A stretch of 64,000 bases of DNA, from contig JACKOD010000005.1 of NCBI GenBank assembly GCA_024234505.1, positions 124,001 to 188,000 on the forward strand. Direction: 5' to 3'. The DNA is from Hahellaceae bacterium. GTDB lineage: Bacteria > Pseudomonadota > Gammaproteobacteria > Pseudomonadales > Oleiphilaceae. Under the pieces are notes generated by a model, which saw nothing but the letters and a program-made list of their open reading frames with translations, was not told the origin of the DNA and made no database searches. Every line of letters begins with the position of its first letter. Position 1 is the first letter of the stretch. The translations under genes were made by a program, and so were the position numbers. Shown one piece after another: positions 17,937 to 26,354 of the stretch.

Positions 17937-18695
17937 TTATTCATCTTTTATGCAGCGGGTATGCCCTTTGATGATTTCCAGTAATGCGGGCATGTTCTCG
18001 ATGACGAGCTCGCGCCCTTGCACAGAAATCAGCCCCATTTTCTGGAATCGGGTAAATACGCGACTTACAGTTTCGACCGCCAGACCCAGGTAGCTGCCAA
18101 TATCATTGCGCGGCATCGGGAGTCTGAATTGTATATTGGAAAGTTTGCGCTTCTTAAATCGCTCAGACAAACTTACAATCAGTGAGGCAATTCTTTCTTC
18201 TGCTGTATTCTTGCTCAGCAGCATGGTGAGCTGACGACTCTGCTGGATTTCTTTGCTCATCAGCTGGAAAAAGTGATGCTGAAGCGTCGGAATTTTTGTG
18301 GCCAGGTCTTCTACCTGCTCAAAGGGGATTTCACAGACGCTTGATCGTTCGAGGGCCTTCGCCGAGCAGCTATACGCGTCCGTATTGGTACTGTCCAGCC
18401 CGATAATTTCTCCAGGCAGGTAAAACCCGGTAACTTGCTCTTCTCCGTTTTCAGAGACTGAGTAGGTTTTGATAGCTCCAGAGCGTACGGCAAAAATCGA
18501 GCGAAACGTAGAATGCTCTTTAAAAATGTGCTCACCGCGATTAACTACTTTGCCTTGCTTGATAATGTCTTCCAGTCGCTCGATTTCGTCATGGCTGACA
18601 GCAAAAGGGACGCACAGATTACTTAAGCTACAGTGCATACAGGACTGCTGTAGCCCTTTTGCCTTGCTGGCTGTGCTTGCAAAGGTTTCACTCAT
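17937..18695 (-). CDS. anr: Anr/Fnr oxygen-sensing transcriptional regulator (Crp/Fnr family)
   Basis: This 252-residue regulator senses oxygen through a labile 4Fe-4S cluster. The cluster ligands are visible: C19, C22 and C28 in SCMHCSLSNLC, plus a fourth cysteine in the AYSCSAKALE segment of the cyclic-nucleotide-like domain. The C-terminal winged helix contains MPRNDIGSYLGLAVETVSRVFTRFQ, the Fnr-type recognition helix with ExxSR, which binds TTGATNNNNATCAA sites. Such sites are found before the HemN-like gene and before ompW. Its promoter region (18696-18829) shows no box I trust. Confidence 0.96.
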   Translation of the reverse strand: MSETFASTASKAKGLQQSCMHCSLSNLCVPFAVSHDEIERLEDIIKQGKVVNRGEHIFKEHSTFRSIFAVRSGAIKTYSVSENGEEQVTGFYLPGEIIGLDSTNTDAYSCSAKALERSSVCEIPFEQVEDLATKIPTLQHHFFQLMSKEIQQSRQLTMLLSKNTAEERIASLIVSLSERFKKRKLSNIQFRLPMPRNDIGSYLGLAVETVSRVFTRFQKMGLISVQGRELVIENMPALLEIIKGHTRCIKDE

Positions 18696-18829
18696 TGTTG
18701 TGGCTCATAAAGATTAGAATTTGGTAAGGATATATGATGAAAGGTGAATATGAAACCTGCAACCTGCATTTTTGAGATATGCTTATGGATAATAACCATA
18801 AATGAGTAGGTTGATTTTTTATTGGATAC

Positions 18830-19774
18830 CTATAAGGTTTTGATGTAGCCGGCGTACTGTAGTGGCAGTGTATTGCATTCCAGTTTTTGATAGTACTGAT
18901 CTAACTGATCGGCACTGATACAAATACAATTATCTATCAGGGTCATGGCATGCGTACCCATACCGATAATATCAGTATTCACCTGATATTCAGGGGTAAT
19001 GTTGTGGCTATAGTCGTTAGTCGAAACGTGGTGCATCCCTTCTTCCAGCGCAACTTGTCTGACAATGCCGGAAGATGCAGACGCGGCATCGCAACAGCAC
19101 AGGTTATTGGCTCCCGCACGAATTAACGTCCGTAGCGTATCGGCTTGTTTGTCATTCGCGAGGGGCGTAAGAATGACAGACATATCCAGAATGACATTCA
19201 TTCCGTAACTTCTGATGAGTTTGATTTGTTCGCTGAACTGATCGGTTTTCTCTTCATATCGCAAGCCCAGATGAGTGAATCCAAGGCCGGTAAGTAGCGC
19301 AAGATCGGCCTCTTCTTGTGGAAAACTGTCCAGTTCTGCAATGAGGCGACGCTCTGGATGGCTGCGTAGATTGAAGCTTTTGTTAAGTGTATACATGAGC
19401 TCGGTCCACTCTGCCGTGCTCAGGTAAGTAAGAAATCCAGCCTGCCAATACATAAACGAAACCTGGCGGGTTTTGGGGATCAGTCTGCCAAGTAAATGAA
19501 TTTCGCTGATCACATGATTGAGATAGTTTCGAATCAATGCGTGCTGTGTGTCGGATGAGTGGCTTTGCTCTTTACTCCACAGCGTATTTTGGGAAGGAAA
19601 GTTTAAAAAGATTCCAAAATCACTGTGGTAACGGTTGCTGTTTTGAATCAGATCGCAAAGGTTTTGCGCCGTAAAATCCCTGTCTAGAATAATGTCGTTT
19701 TGAGCGCATGCCGCCGGAAAATTGAACCGGTTGATACAGAAAAGCCAACTGTCAGGTTGTATGTCTAGTTTCAT
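18830..19774 (-). CDS. HemN-like protein lacking the radical SAM motifs
   Basis: This 314-residue protein aligns by eye over most of its length with oxygen-independent coproporphyrinogen III oxidase HemN. IRNYLNHVISEIHLLGR and FNLRSHPERRLIAELD match the barrel core, and DIIGMGTHAMTLIDNC (268-283) with LDQYYQKLE matches the DLLGMGVSAIS region. However, the CxxxCxxC cluster motif after HIPF is absent (57-70 reads LNFPSQNTLWSKEQ), the SAM-binding GGGTP is QAGFL (111-115), and the C-terminal HemN domain is missing (usual length about 457). The frame is intact and an Anr box lies upstream, so it is a candidate pseudoenzyme rather than a dead gene. Confidence 0.7.
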   Translation of the reverse strand: MKLDIQPDSWLFCINRFNFPAACAQNDIILDRDFTAQNLCDLIQNSNRYHSDFGIFLNFPSQNTLWSKEQSHSSDTQHALIRNYLNHVISEIHLLGRLIPKTRQVSFMYWQAGFLTYLSTAEWTELMYTLNKSFNLRSHPERRLIAELDSFPQEEADLALLTGLGFTHLGLRYEEKTDQFSEQIKLIRSYGMNVILDMSVILTPLANDKQADTLRTLIRAGANNLCCCDAASASSGIVRQVALEEGMHHVSTNDYSHNITPEYQVNTDIIGMGTHAMTLIDNCICISADQLDQYYQKLECNTLPLQYAGYIKTL

Positions 19775-19871
19775 TGGGTGAGTAGCACTGTGCTTTAGGT
19801 GAACAGGCGTTTAGCGCGCCGCAGGGAAAATATGTTCAGAGGGAAGTCTAAATCCTGAGTGAAACAACGGT

Positions 19872-19885
19872 TTGATTTAGGTCAA
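19872..19885. promoter_or_regulatory. Anr box upstream of the HemN-like gene
   Basis: TTGATTTAGGTCAA matches the Anr/Fnr consensus TTGATNNNNATCAA at nine of ten positions; TTGAT-N4-GTCAA is a common Anr form. It lies 98-111 bp before the start codon of the HemN-like gene and fits direct Anr control, as for true hemN genes. Confidence 0.7.
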
Positions 19886-19921
19886 GCGGGTTAGAACTAC
19901 CCATAAAATGGGCGTAGACAA

Positions 19922-19931
19922 GGGGGGGGGG
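19922..19931. repeat. Homopolymeric G10 tract
   Basis: Ten consecutive G residues lie between fabB and the HemN-like gene, about 150 bp before the start of the latter and 35 bp beyond its Anr box. Tracts of this length are prone to slippage. Confidence 0.8.
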
Positions 19932-20009
19932 AATGGGTTGCCCCTACTTGGTGCGTGAATAGGGGTTGTAGGGAGGTGTCGTAAGGCTCCGTAGAGCCTC
20001 ACTAACTCA

Positions 20010-21224
20010 TTACGCTGGTTTTTTAAATACCAATGAACCGTTGGTGCCGCCAAATCCAAAACTGTTGGACATGACCAGTTGAAGGTCGATTCCTTCCACA
20101 TTTTTGGTCGCCAGCCGATTCGCCAGACCTTCTTCTGCGATATTGGTCAGGTTGGCGGTGCCGGCGATAAAGCTGTGTTTCATCATTAGTAAACAATAGA
20201 TGGCTTCGTGTACACCTGCTGCCCCCATGGCATGTCCTGAGAGTGATTTAGTGGAAGACAGCCAGGGCTGATCATCACCAAAAACGGTGGCAATAGCCTT
20301 GAGTTCTGATACATCGCCTACCGGGGTGCTGGTACCATGGGCGTTAATGTAATCGATTTTGCCTTCTACCGTGGAAAGGGCCTGCTGCATACAGCGGATG
20401 GCTCCCTCTCCGGAAGGCGCCACCATGTCGTACCCGTCAGAAGTGGCGCCGTATCCGACAATTTCTGCATAAATAGATGCGCCTCGCGCCTGTGCGTGTT
20501 CCAGTGATTCGAGAACCAGCATTCCGCCGCCGCCCGAGATGACGAAACCGTCGCGGTCAGTATCAAAGGGACGCGATGCCTTTTCTGGTGTTTCGTTGTA
20601 TTTTGTGGAGAGTGCGCCCATGGCATCGAACAGCATGGTTTGAGACCAGTGTTCTTCTTCTCCACCGCCGGCAAACATAACATCCTGTTTGCCCATTTGA
20701 ATCTGTTCAAAAGCATGACCGATACAATGAGTACTGGTGGCACAGGCAGAAGAGATGGAGTAGTTCAGTCCTTTGATCTTGAATGCAGTGGCCAGGCAGG
20801 CAGACACCGTGCTGGCCATCACGCGAGGTACCATAAAGGCACCCAGTCGTTTCACGCCTTTTTCCCGGAATATTTCGTTGGCTTCCAGCTGATATTCGCA
20901 AGAAGCACCCCCTGAACCTGCGACAATGCCTGTGCGGGGGTGACTTATCACCTCTTCTGGCAGGTTTGCATCCTGGATCGCTTCTGCCATTGCCAAATAG
21001 GCGTATGCGGCGGATTGACCCATGAAACGCCTGACTTTCCGGTCAATTAAGCTGTCAATATCGATAGAAATACTGCCCGAAATCTGACTGCGAAACCCCT
21101 TTTCTTTGTAGGTTTCATTAAACCGGATACCAGACGTGCTGTTTTGGAGACTCTCCAGTACGGCACTTTTAGATGTGCCAAGACAGGAGACAATTCCTAT
21201 ACCTGTAACCACAACTCTACGCAT
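20010..21224 (-). CDS. fabB: 3-oxoacyl-[acyl-carrier-protein] synthase I
   Basis: FabB is the condensing enzyme needed for elongation of unsaturated fatty acids. The thiolase-fold Cys-His-His triad is visible in [22 protein letters not shown] and [11 protein letters not shown], and the C-terminal [14 protein letters not shown] is typical. I prefer the ATG at 21224 ([10 protein letters not shown], 404 residues), which matches the family N-terminus and has an AAGAGA Shine-Dalgarno; an ATG at 21239 adds five residues and has none. fabA, often its partner, is not adjacent. Confidence 0.95.
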   Translation of the reverse strand: MRRVVVTGIGIVSCLGTSKSAVLESLQNSTSGIRFNETYKEKGFRSQISGSISIDIDSLIDRKVRRFMGQSAAYAYLAMAEAIQDANLPEEVISHPRTGIVAGSGGASCEYQLEANEIFREKGVKRLGAFMVPRVMASTVSACLATAFKIKGLNYSISSACATSTHCIGHAFEQIQMGKQDVMFAGGGEEEHWSQTMLFDAMGALSTKYNETPEKASRPFDTDRDGFVISGGGGMLVLESLEHAQARGASIYAEIVGYGATSDGYDMVAPSGEGAIRCMQQALSTVEGKIDYINAHGTSTPVGDVSELKAIATVFGDDQPWLSSTKSLSGHAMGAAGVHEAIYCLLMMKHSFIAGTANLTNIAEEGLANRLATKNVEGIDLQLVMSNSFGFGGTNGSLVFKKPA

Positions 21225-21410
21225 TGACGTTCTCTTCATTGAGGGTGTGCCCGTTTGAGCGCACTTGGGAATACGGACTATCGCCGTATTCTAGCGAAAT
21301 ATTGGAGTAGTAACAAAGCGGACAAAAGTCTAATGAGCAAATGTTGCAACTAGATTGTGATCTCCAAGTATCAACTGCTAAAGTACGCGATTATTTTAAG
21401 GATACGCCTG

Positions 21411-22151
21411 ATGCGGGATATGCTGTATTTGCTTCGGTCACTGGTTTTCTATGTTGGGTACGCAACCATTATCGGGGTGCTGGGCCTGGTGTCTTTGGTG
21501 CTTTTTCCCTGTTTGAATGAGGTAAAGCGAGTCAAATTGCTCGAATGGGTGGATTGGCTTTTGCTGGGGTGGGCCAGGGTTGCCTGCGGCATTCGTTATG
21601 ACATTACCGGGCGCGAAAATATTCCTGCGGGCCCTTGTGTTGTCGTGAGCAATCACGAGAGTGCCTGGGAGACTTATTGTTTGGGCGCCTTGTTTCAGCC
21701 TCAATCCACGGTGTTAAAAAAGGAGTTGCTGAGCATCCCCGTATTTGGCTGGATTCTTCGTTACCTGACGCCCATTGCGATTGACCGGAGCAAACCCGCG
21801 GCGTCATTACGACAGCTATTAGCGCAGGGTAAATCGAGATTGGCAGAAGGTCGCTGGGTTGTGATTTTTCCTGAAGGCACTCGCGTCCGACCGGGCAAAA
21901 CCGGTAAATTCAATAAGGGGGGCGTTGCATTGGCATGTTTAGCCAAAGTCGATGTGTTGCCCGTCGCACACAATGCCGGAGAGTGTTGGCCGGCTGGTTC
22001 GGTGATAAAACGTCCCGGTACGGTTCGGGTGGTGATCGGGCCGGTTATGGCTACCGAAGGCCGGAATCGTGATGAGTTGCATGACGAAGTTGAGGTCTGG
22101 ATAAGAACACAAAGTGCAGCTTTACGAGCTAAAGAAGCTGTTGTGCATTAA
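21411..22151 (+). CDS. plsC: 1-acyl-sn-glycerol-3-phosphate acyltransferase (PlsC family)
   Basis: PlsC acylates lysophosphatidic acid to phosphatidic acid at the inner membrane. The 246-residue protein begins with hydrophobic segments (about 5-45) and has the acyltransferase blocks NHESAWE, IAIDRSK, FPEGTRVRPG and VDVLPVAHNAG. The first block ends in Glu rather than the textbook Asp (HX4D), a variant common in this family. The start at 21411 follows TAAGGAT by 7 bp; the longer open frame has no ribosome binding site. It is divergent from fabB. Confidence 0.92.
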   Translation: MRDMLYLLRSLVFYVGYATIIGVLGLVSLVLFPCLNEVKRVKLLEWVDWLLLGWARVACGIRYDITGRENIPAGPCVVVSNHESAWETYCLGALFQPQSTVLKKELLSIPVFGWILRYLTPIAIDRSKPAASLRQLLAQGKSRLAEGRWVVIFPEGTRVRPGKTGKFNKGGVALACLAKVDVLPVAHNAGECWPAGSVIKRPGTVRVVIGPVMATEGRNRDELHDEVEVWIRTQSAALRAKEAVVH

Positions 22152-22158
22152 TGGGTAA

Positions 22159-22644
22159 CTACAAATATGCGGCACTGAGTGGGTAGTAAATGGCCATGCC
22201 GCTGGAAAATAGCGCACTGCCGATAAAGCGAAAGCGCAGGGCAAGCCCGTTTTGGATGATCAGGTTGGCGCAGAGCGTCACGGGAAGCGCGAATAAAAAG
22301 CTCTGTGTGGCGACATAAATAATGTGCCACGAAAGGCTTTCAGCTTGCCCATTAAGCAAGGTGATAAACGCCAGATGGCGTGATATCCAGAGTGGATTGA
22401 AGTAGGCAATGGCCAGGCTGGTGCGCAACCAGACTCTTTTCTGTGGAGATAGTAATTGGGTGCGCGATACTATCCAACGGAAATAATTCGGGATTTCAAA
22501 TGCGTAAATCAGCCCGCCAATAAGACAGATGCCCAATGTTCTGGTCAGGCTTTGCTCGCCGGAAAGCAAGGCGGCACAGGTATCTCCGGTACCGTAAATC
22601 AGCAGCCCGGCGAGTACATCCTTTAAGTAATAGTGCAAGGGCAT
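22159..22644 (-). CDS. Small multispanning membrane protein following xdhB
   Basis: The 161-residue product has about four hydrophobic segments (near 8-25, 35-52, 75-95 and 108-130). I do not recognise the family with confidence; the spacing of the helices and a GDTCAALL motif in the first one are faintly like Mpv17/PMP22 proteins. It starts only 6 bp after the xdhB stop codon on the same strand, so it is probably co-transcribed with the purine genes. Role unknown; a transport function would be inference from context only. Confidence 0.75.
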   Translation of the reverse strand: MPLHYYLKDVLAGLLIYGTGDTCAALLSGEQSLTRTLGICLIGGLIYAFEIPNYFRWIVSRTQLLSPQKRVWLRTSLAIAYFNPLWISRHLAFITLLNGQAESLSWHIIYVATQSFLFALPVTLCANLIIQNGLALRFRFIGSALFSSGMAIYYPLSAAYL

Positions 22645-22650
22645 GGTGTG

Positions 22651-24963
22651 TTAACTGGTGGCAGTGAATGAAGGATAGAGTGCAGAGAGCGCCTTTTCCG
22701 GTGTCATGGGCAACTGATAGGGGATCTCGGTAGTTTGAGTATGAGATCGAATGGCATCGGTGATAGCAAAGTAGGCGCCCAGACCCAGTAATAATGGGGG
22801 CTCTCCGATTGCCTTCGAGCTAAAGGGGCCATAAGGGTTTCGTCCGGATTGTATAAAGTCTACTGAAATTCGAGGCGAATACATTAAGTCGGGAATCTTG
22901 TAGGTTGCAAAGCTATCGGTAATTAATCGGCCGTTTGAATCCCAGAGAATTTCTTCGAGTGTTGCGTATCCTACGCCTTGCACCAGACCGCCTTCCATTT
23001 GGCCCAGATCTACCAGCGGGTCAAGGCTCTCGCCCAGATCATAAACGACATCAATGTGCTCTACCTGGTAGGTTCCCAATAATGTGTCCAGCGTGATTTC
23101 GATGGCGCTGACGCCACATGCATGATAGGCAAAAGGGTGTCCTTGTTCGCGGGTACGATCAAAGTAAAGATCGGGCGTAGCATAGTGGGCTAATTCACAA
23201 AGGTGCTCTCTGGAAAGATATGCTTCGGTGACAAGCTTTCGCCATTCGAGAAGTACCTCCCCCTGATCCGTCATCACATTTCCTGCGCGTAGCGTCAGGT
23301 GTTCGACGGGGTGCTTTAGCCTTTGTGAGCAGAATTTGAGAAGGCGTGATTTCAGTTTGCTGCAGGCTTGTAACGTAGCCATGCCGTTAAGGTCTGCACC
23401 GACACTGGCCGCCGTCGGTGACATGTTGGCCGTGCGGGCGCTGTGGGTGTAGTCAATGTGAATCATGTCGAATGAGATGCCAAAACACCGGGCAACCACT
23501 TCGCGGATTTTTTCGTTGACGCCCTGGCCCATTTCTACCGAGCTGGTGGCGATGCCGACACTGCCATCCGTGTAGATGTTGACCTGCACACTCGCCTGAT
23601 TCAAATGGGTGGCAGTAAATGCAATGCCAAAACACAACGGGGTTAGGGCGATCGACTTACGATAGCGCGGTGCGCTTCGATTTGTCTGCTCGAGGTCTCT
23701 CATGCGCCGGGCAATGCTTTTTTCTGACCAAAGTCTGCTCCAGCATTGTTGCAGGGCATTTGTTTCGTAGGTCATGCCGTAGGCAAATTTATAGCCGGGC
23801 TGAAGCAGGTTTGCCTGCTGGATGTGCCAGCGAGGACAGCCCATAACACGAGCCGCATGGTCAATGGCGCTCTCCAGTGTGAAAATTGCCTGGGGAGCGC
23901 CAAAGCCCCGAAATGCCGTGTTGGAGGGGTGATGGGTTCGACAGCTGACGGCCTTGACGTTCACGTTTTCAATGGCATACGCATTGGTTGCGTGAAACAG
24001 GGTGCGCTCCAGTACCGCGGTAGAAAGGTCAGCGACAGCCCCGCCATCCTGAAGAAACTGCACGTCGTAAGCGAGTATTTTTCCGGTCGAATCCAGGCCA
24101 AGTCGATAATGGGAATGATATGGGTGCCGCTTTCCGGTCCAGTGCATATCTTCGTGTCGTGAGAGCACGAGCTTAACGGGCTTTTGTGTCACAAAGGCTC
24201 CCAGTGCAGCAAGCAGCGCCCAGGGCTTAGCCTGTTCTTCTTTTCCTCCGAAGGCGCCTCCGAGTCTAAGCACTTCCACTTCGACGGCATTCATTGGCAA
24301 GCCCAGTACACTGGCAGCGAATTTTTGAACAGCACTAGGGCTTTGCGTCGCGGAGAAAATTTTAAGGTGTTGGCCATCCATGGGAATGGCGAGGCTGACT
24401 TGTGTTTCAAAATACAAGTGCTCTTGAGCCTGTGTATCGACATCGCCTTCGACAACCCATTGGGCGTCTTCAAAGCCGTGTGCAATATCGCCCTTTTGAA
24501 AATGGCGTTCATCACCAAAGGTGCTGTTCTCGCGATATGCCGTCTTCACATCCAGCGTGGATGGCTTTTCATGGTATTGCAGCTGAACCGCGTCAGCCGC
24601 TTGGTGCGCCTGTTCGGCGGTGTTTGCCAGAACCAATGCGACGGGCTTGCCTATAAAGTTCAGGTGATGCTCGGCTAAAAGGCGTTCATCCTGAACAATG
24701 TCCCCGATCTGATTGCTTCCGGGGATGTCGCGTGCGGTTAAAATGGCGACGACTCCGGGGTACTTTTCGGCTTCTGAGGTTACGATGGCCGTCAATTCGG
24801 CGTGCGCTACGGGCGAGGTGACAACCGCGGCATACAGGCAGCTTTCCGGTACAGGCAAGTCGTCGGTAAACAGGGTTTTGCCTTCAAAATGCCCTTGAAG
24901 CGTGCGGTGTTTAAGCGGGGATGACTCAGATTGCGGTGGCGTTTTTAGTGTTTTTGAACTCAT
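22651..24963 (-). CDS. xdhB: Xanthine dehydrogenase molybdopterin-binding subunit
   Basis: XdhB carries the molybdenum cofactor and oxidises hypoxanthine to xanthine and xanthine to urate. The 770-residue protein shows the family landmarks: FEGKTLFTDDLPVP at the N-terminus, GGAFGGKEEQAKPWA, FRGFGAPQAIFTLES, EMGQGVNEK, and near the C-terminus KAIGEPPLLLGLG, which holds the catalytic glutamate. The start at 24963 overlaps the xdhA stop as ATGA; the longer frame starts inside xdhA. The cofactor-insertion chaperone gene xdhC does not follow it. Confidence 0.96.
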   Translation of the reverse strand: MSSKTLKTPPQSESSPLKHRTLQGHFEGKTLFTDDLPVPESCLYAAVVTSPVAHAELTAIVTSEAEKYPGVVAILTARDIPGSNQIGDIVQDERLLAEHHLNFIGKPVALVLANTAEQAHQAADAVQLQYHEKPSTLDVKTAYRENSTFGDERHFQKGDIAHGFEDAQWVVEGDVDTQAQEHLYFETQVSLAIPMDGQHLKIFSATQSPSAVQKFAASVLGLPMNAVEVEVLRLGGAFGGKEEQAKPWALLAALGAFVTQKPVKLVLSRHEDMHWTGKRHPYHSHYRLGLDSTGKILAYDVQFLQDGGAVADLSTAVLERTLFHATNAYAIENVNVKAVSCRTHHPSNTAFRGFGAPQAIFTLESAIDHAARVMGCPRWHIQQANLLQPGYKFAYGMTYETNALQQCWSRLWSEKSIARRMRDLEQTNRSAPRYRKSIALTPLCFGIAFTATHLNQASVQVNIYTDGSVGIATSSVEMGQGVNEKIREVVARCFGISFDMIHIDYTHSARTANMSPTAASVGADLNGMATLQACSKLKSRLLKFCSQRLKHPVEHLTLRAGNVMTDQGEVLLEWRKLVTEAYLSREHLCELAHYATPDLYFDRTREQGHPFAYHACGVSAIEITLDTLLGTYQVEHIDVVYDLGESLDPLVDLGQMEGGLVQGVGYATLEEILWDSNGRLITDSFATYKIPDLMYSPRISVDFIQSGRNPYGPFSSKAIGEPPLLLGLGAYFAITDAIRSHTQTTEIPYQLPMTPEKALSALYPSFTATS

Positions 24964-26354
24964 GGTGTCACCTCTGAGCCTGCCGACGTGAGTTGTTTCA
25001 ATGCATCCCACTGGGCCAGAATAAGCTGTTTTGCGAGTAAAAAACGATAGGATTCACTGCCTCGATGATCGGTTCGGGGAGACAATGCGGCCTTTAGCCA
25101 TGGGGTTGGATCCGGGCAGAGAGCATCTGGCGGGAGGCCGATAAATTGCTTTTCCAGTTCGGGGAGTCTCAAGGGGCAGGGGGAGGCGCCGCCGATGACC
25201 AGGCGAACCCGGGTCACACGGGAATTTTCAACATGCCAGCAACCGGCGCAGTTAAGTGCGGCGATATCGGTGGTTGAGCGTCTGCTAACCTTATCGAAGT
25301 GGATGTAACTTACGCCCACCTCTGGTGGAAGCGCAATCCACTCAATGAGTTCTCCTGCGGCCAGGCAGGTTTGCTTGAATCCGGTAATCAAATGCTGCAC
25401 CGGAATACTTCGTCGATTCGTATGCAGGGTGGCATTCAGTGCCATCATTAAGGTCATCGCGTCGCCAATCGGCGAGGCGTGTGCCAGATTTCCCCCGAGT
25501 GTCGCTCGGTTGCGCACGGGTAGCGAGGCGAATAAGAAATTGAATCGGGAAAAAAATGGAAGTTGCTTCTGTGCCAAAAGGGCATCCGCCAGGGCCTGAA
25601 TTGGCCACTGTGCATTCAGCCAGATTTCGCCGTTGTGCTCTTTGAATGGGGGCTGCAATTTACCCGAGGAGCAGGGAACCGCTTGAGTGAGTTGATTTAA
25701 GGGGCGTTCTAAATAAAGATCGGTTCCTCCTCCCAGTACAATGGATACTTCCGGTGTTTCTTCCGATATGGTAGGCCGCGTCGAGTGCCAACAGGGTGGG
25801 ATCGCTGCGTATGGGGGAAGTAAGTCCAGCGCAATGAGCGTTGTTTGGCGGTCTGTGCTCGCCAACAGCGCCGTGGCCCACCGTGAGGCAATTTGTACAA
25901 TGGCTCGTCGTTGGCCCATATACCCGGTACACCGGCAAAGATTACCATTTAACCAGGCTTCGCCTTCTTCCGGAGTGAGTGCGGGGCCGTGCAGCAGCCA
26001 ATTCAAAGACGCCATGATGAGTGCGGGACTACAAAAGCCACATTGCCCCGCTCCCTCCTCGGTAAATAGCATCACCAGTGGGTGAGGTTTTGCGTCGGGC
26101 CTGAGGAGGCCTTCGATCGTCAATACCTGGCACTGGTGTAAATCCTGAACCCGGATCAGGCAGCCGGGTTGTGCCCGAAAGTGATGATCAAGCCCGGGTT
26201 CTTTGACCAGCACCTGACAACTGCCGCAATCACCTTCGCGACAGGCTGCTTTTGTTCCGGTCTGTTGTTGTGCCGTACGTAACCAGTCAATCAGTAATTG
26301 AGGTGTATCGGCCACTGTATGGCGTTTACCATTGAGATCGAACTCCATCGTCAT
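24960..26354 (-). CDS. xdhA: Xanthine dehydrogenase FAD/iron-sulfur subunit
   Basis: This subunit passes electrons from the molybdenum centre to NAD+. Residues 1-80 form the plant-type 2Fe-2S domain (CREGDCGSCQVLV); about 85-165 the second 2Fe-2S domain with CGFCSPALIMASL and NLCRCTGY; the remainder (about 195-464) is the FAD domain with IVLGGGTDLYLE, FASLPVRNRATLGGNLAHASPIGD and the CO-dehydrogenase flavoprotein C-terminal part. Length 464 is typical of the bacterial small subunit. The start overlaps the adenine deaminase stop by an ATGA junction. Confidence 0.96.
   Translation of the reverse strand: MTMEFDLNGKRHTVADTPQLLIDWLRTAQQQTGTKAACREGDCGSCQVLVKEPGLDHHFRAQPGCLIRVQDLHQCQVLTIEGLLRPDAKPHPLVMLFTEEGAGQCGFCSPALIMASLNWLLHGPALTPEEGEAWLNGNLCRCTGYMGQRRAIVQIASRWATALLASTDRQTTLIALDLLPPYAAIPPCWHSTRPTISEETPEVSIVLGGGTDLYLERPLNQLTQAVPCSSGKLQPPFKEHNGEIWLNAQWPIQALADALLAQKQLPFFSRFNFLFASLPVRNRATLGGNLAHASPIGDAMTLMMALNATLHTNRRSIPVQHLITGFKQTCLAAGELIEWIALPPEVGVSYIHFDKVSRRSTTDIAALNCAGCWHVENSRVTRVRLVIGGASPCPLRLPELEKQFIGLPPDALCPDPTPWLKAALSPRTDHRGSESYRFLLAKQLILAQWDALKQLTSAGSEVTP

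Noticed and set aside
24184..24678. 164-codon open frame antisense to xdhB
   Set aside because: Overlaps conserved xdhB coding sequence; cysteine/serine-rich low-quality translation without a family.
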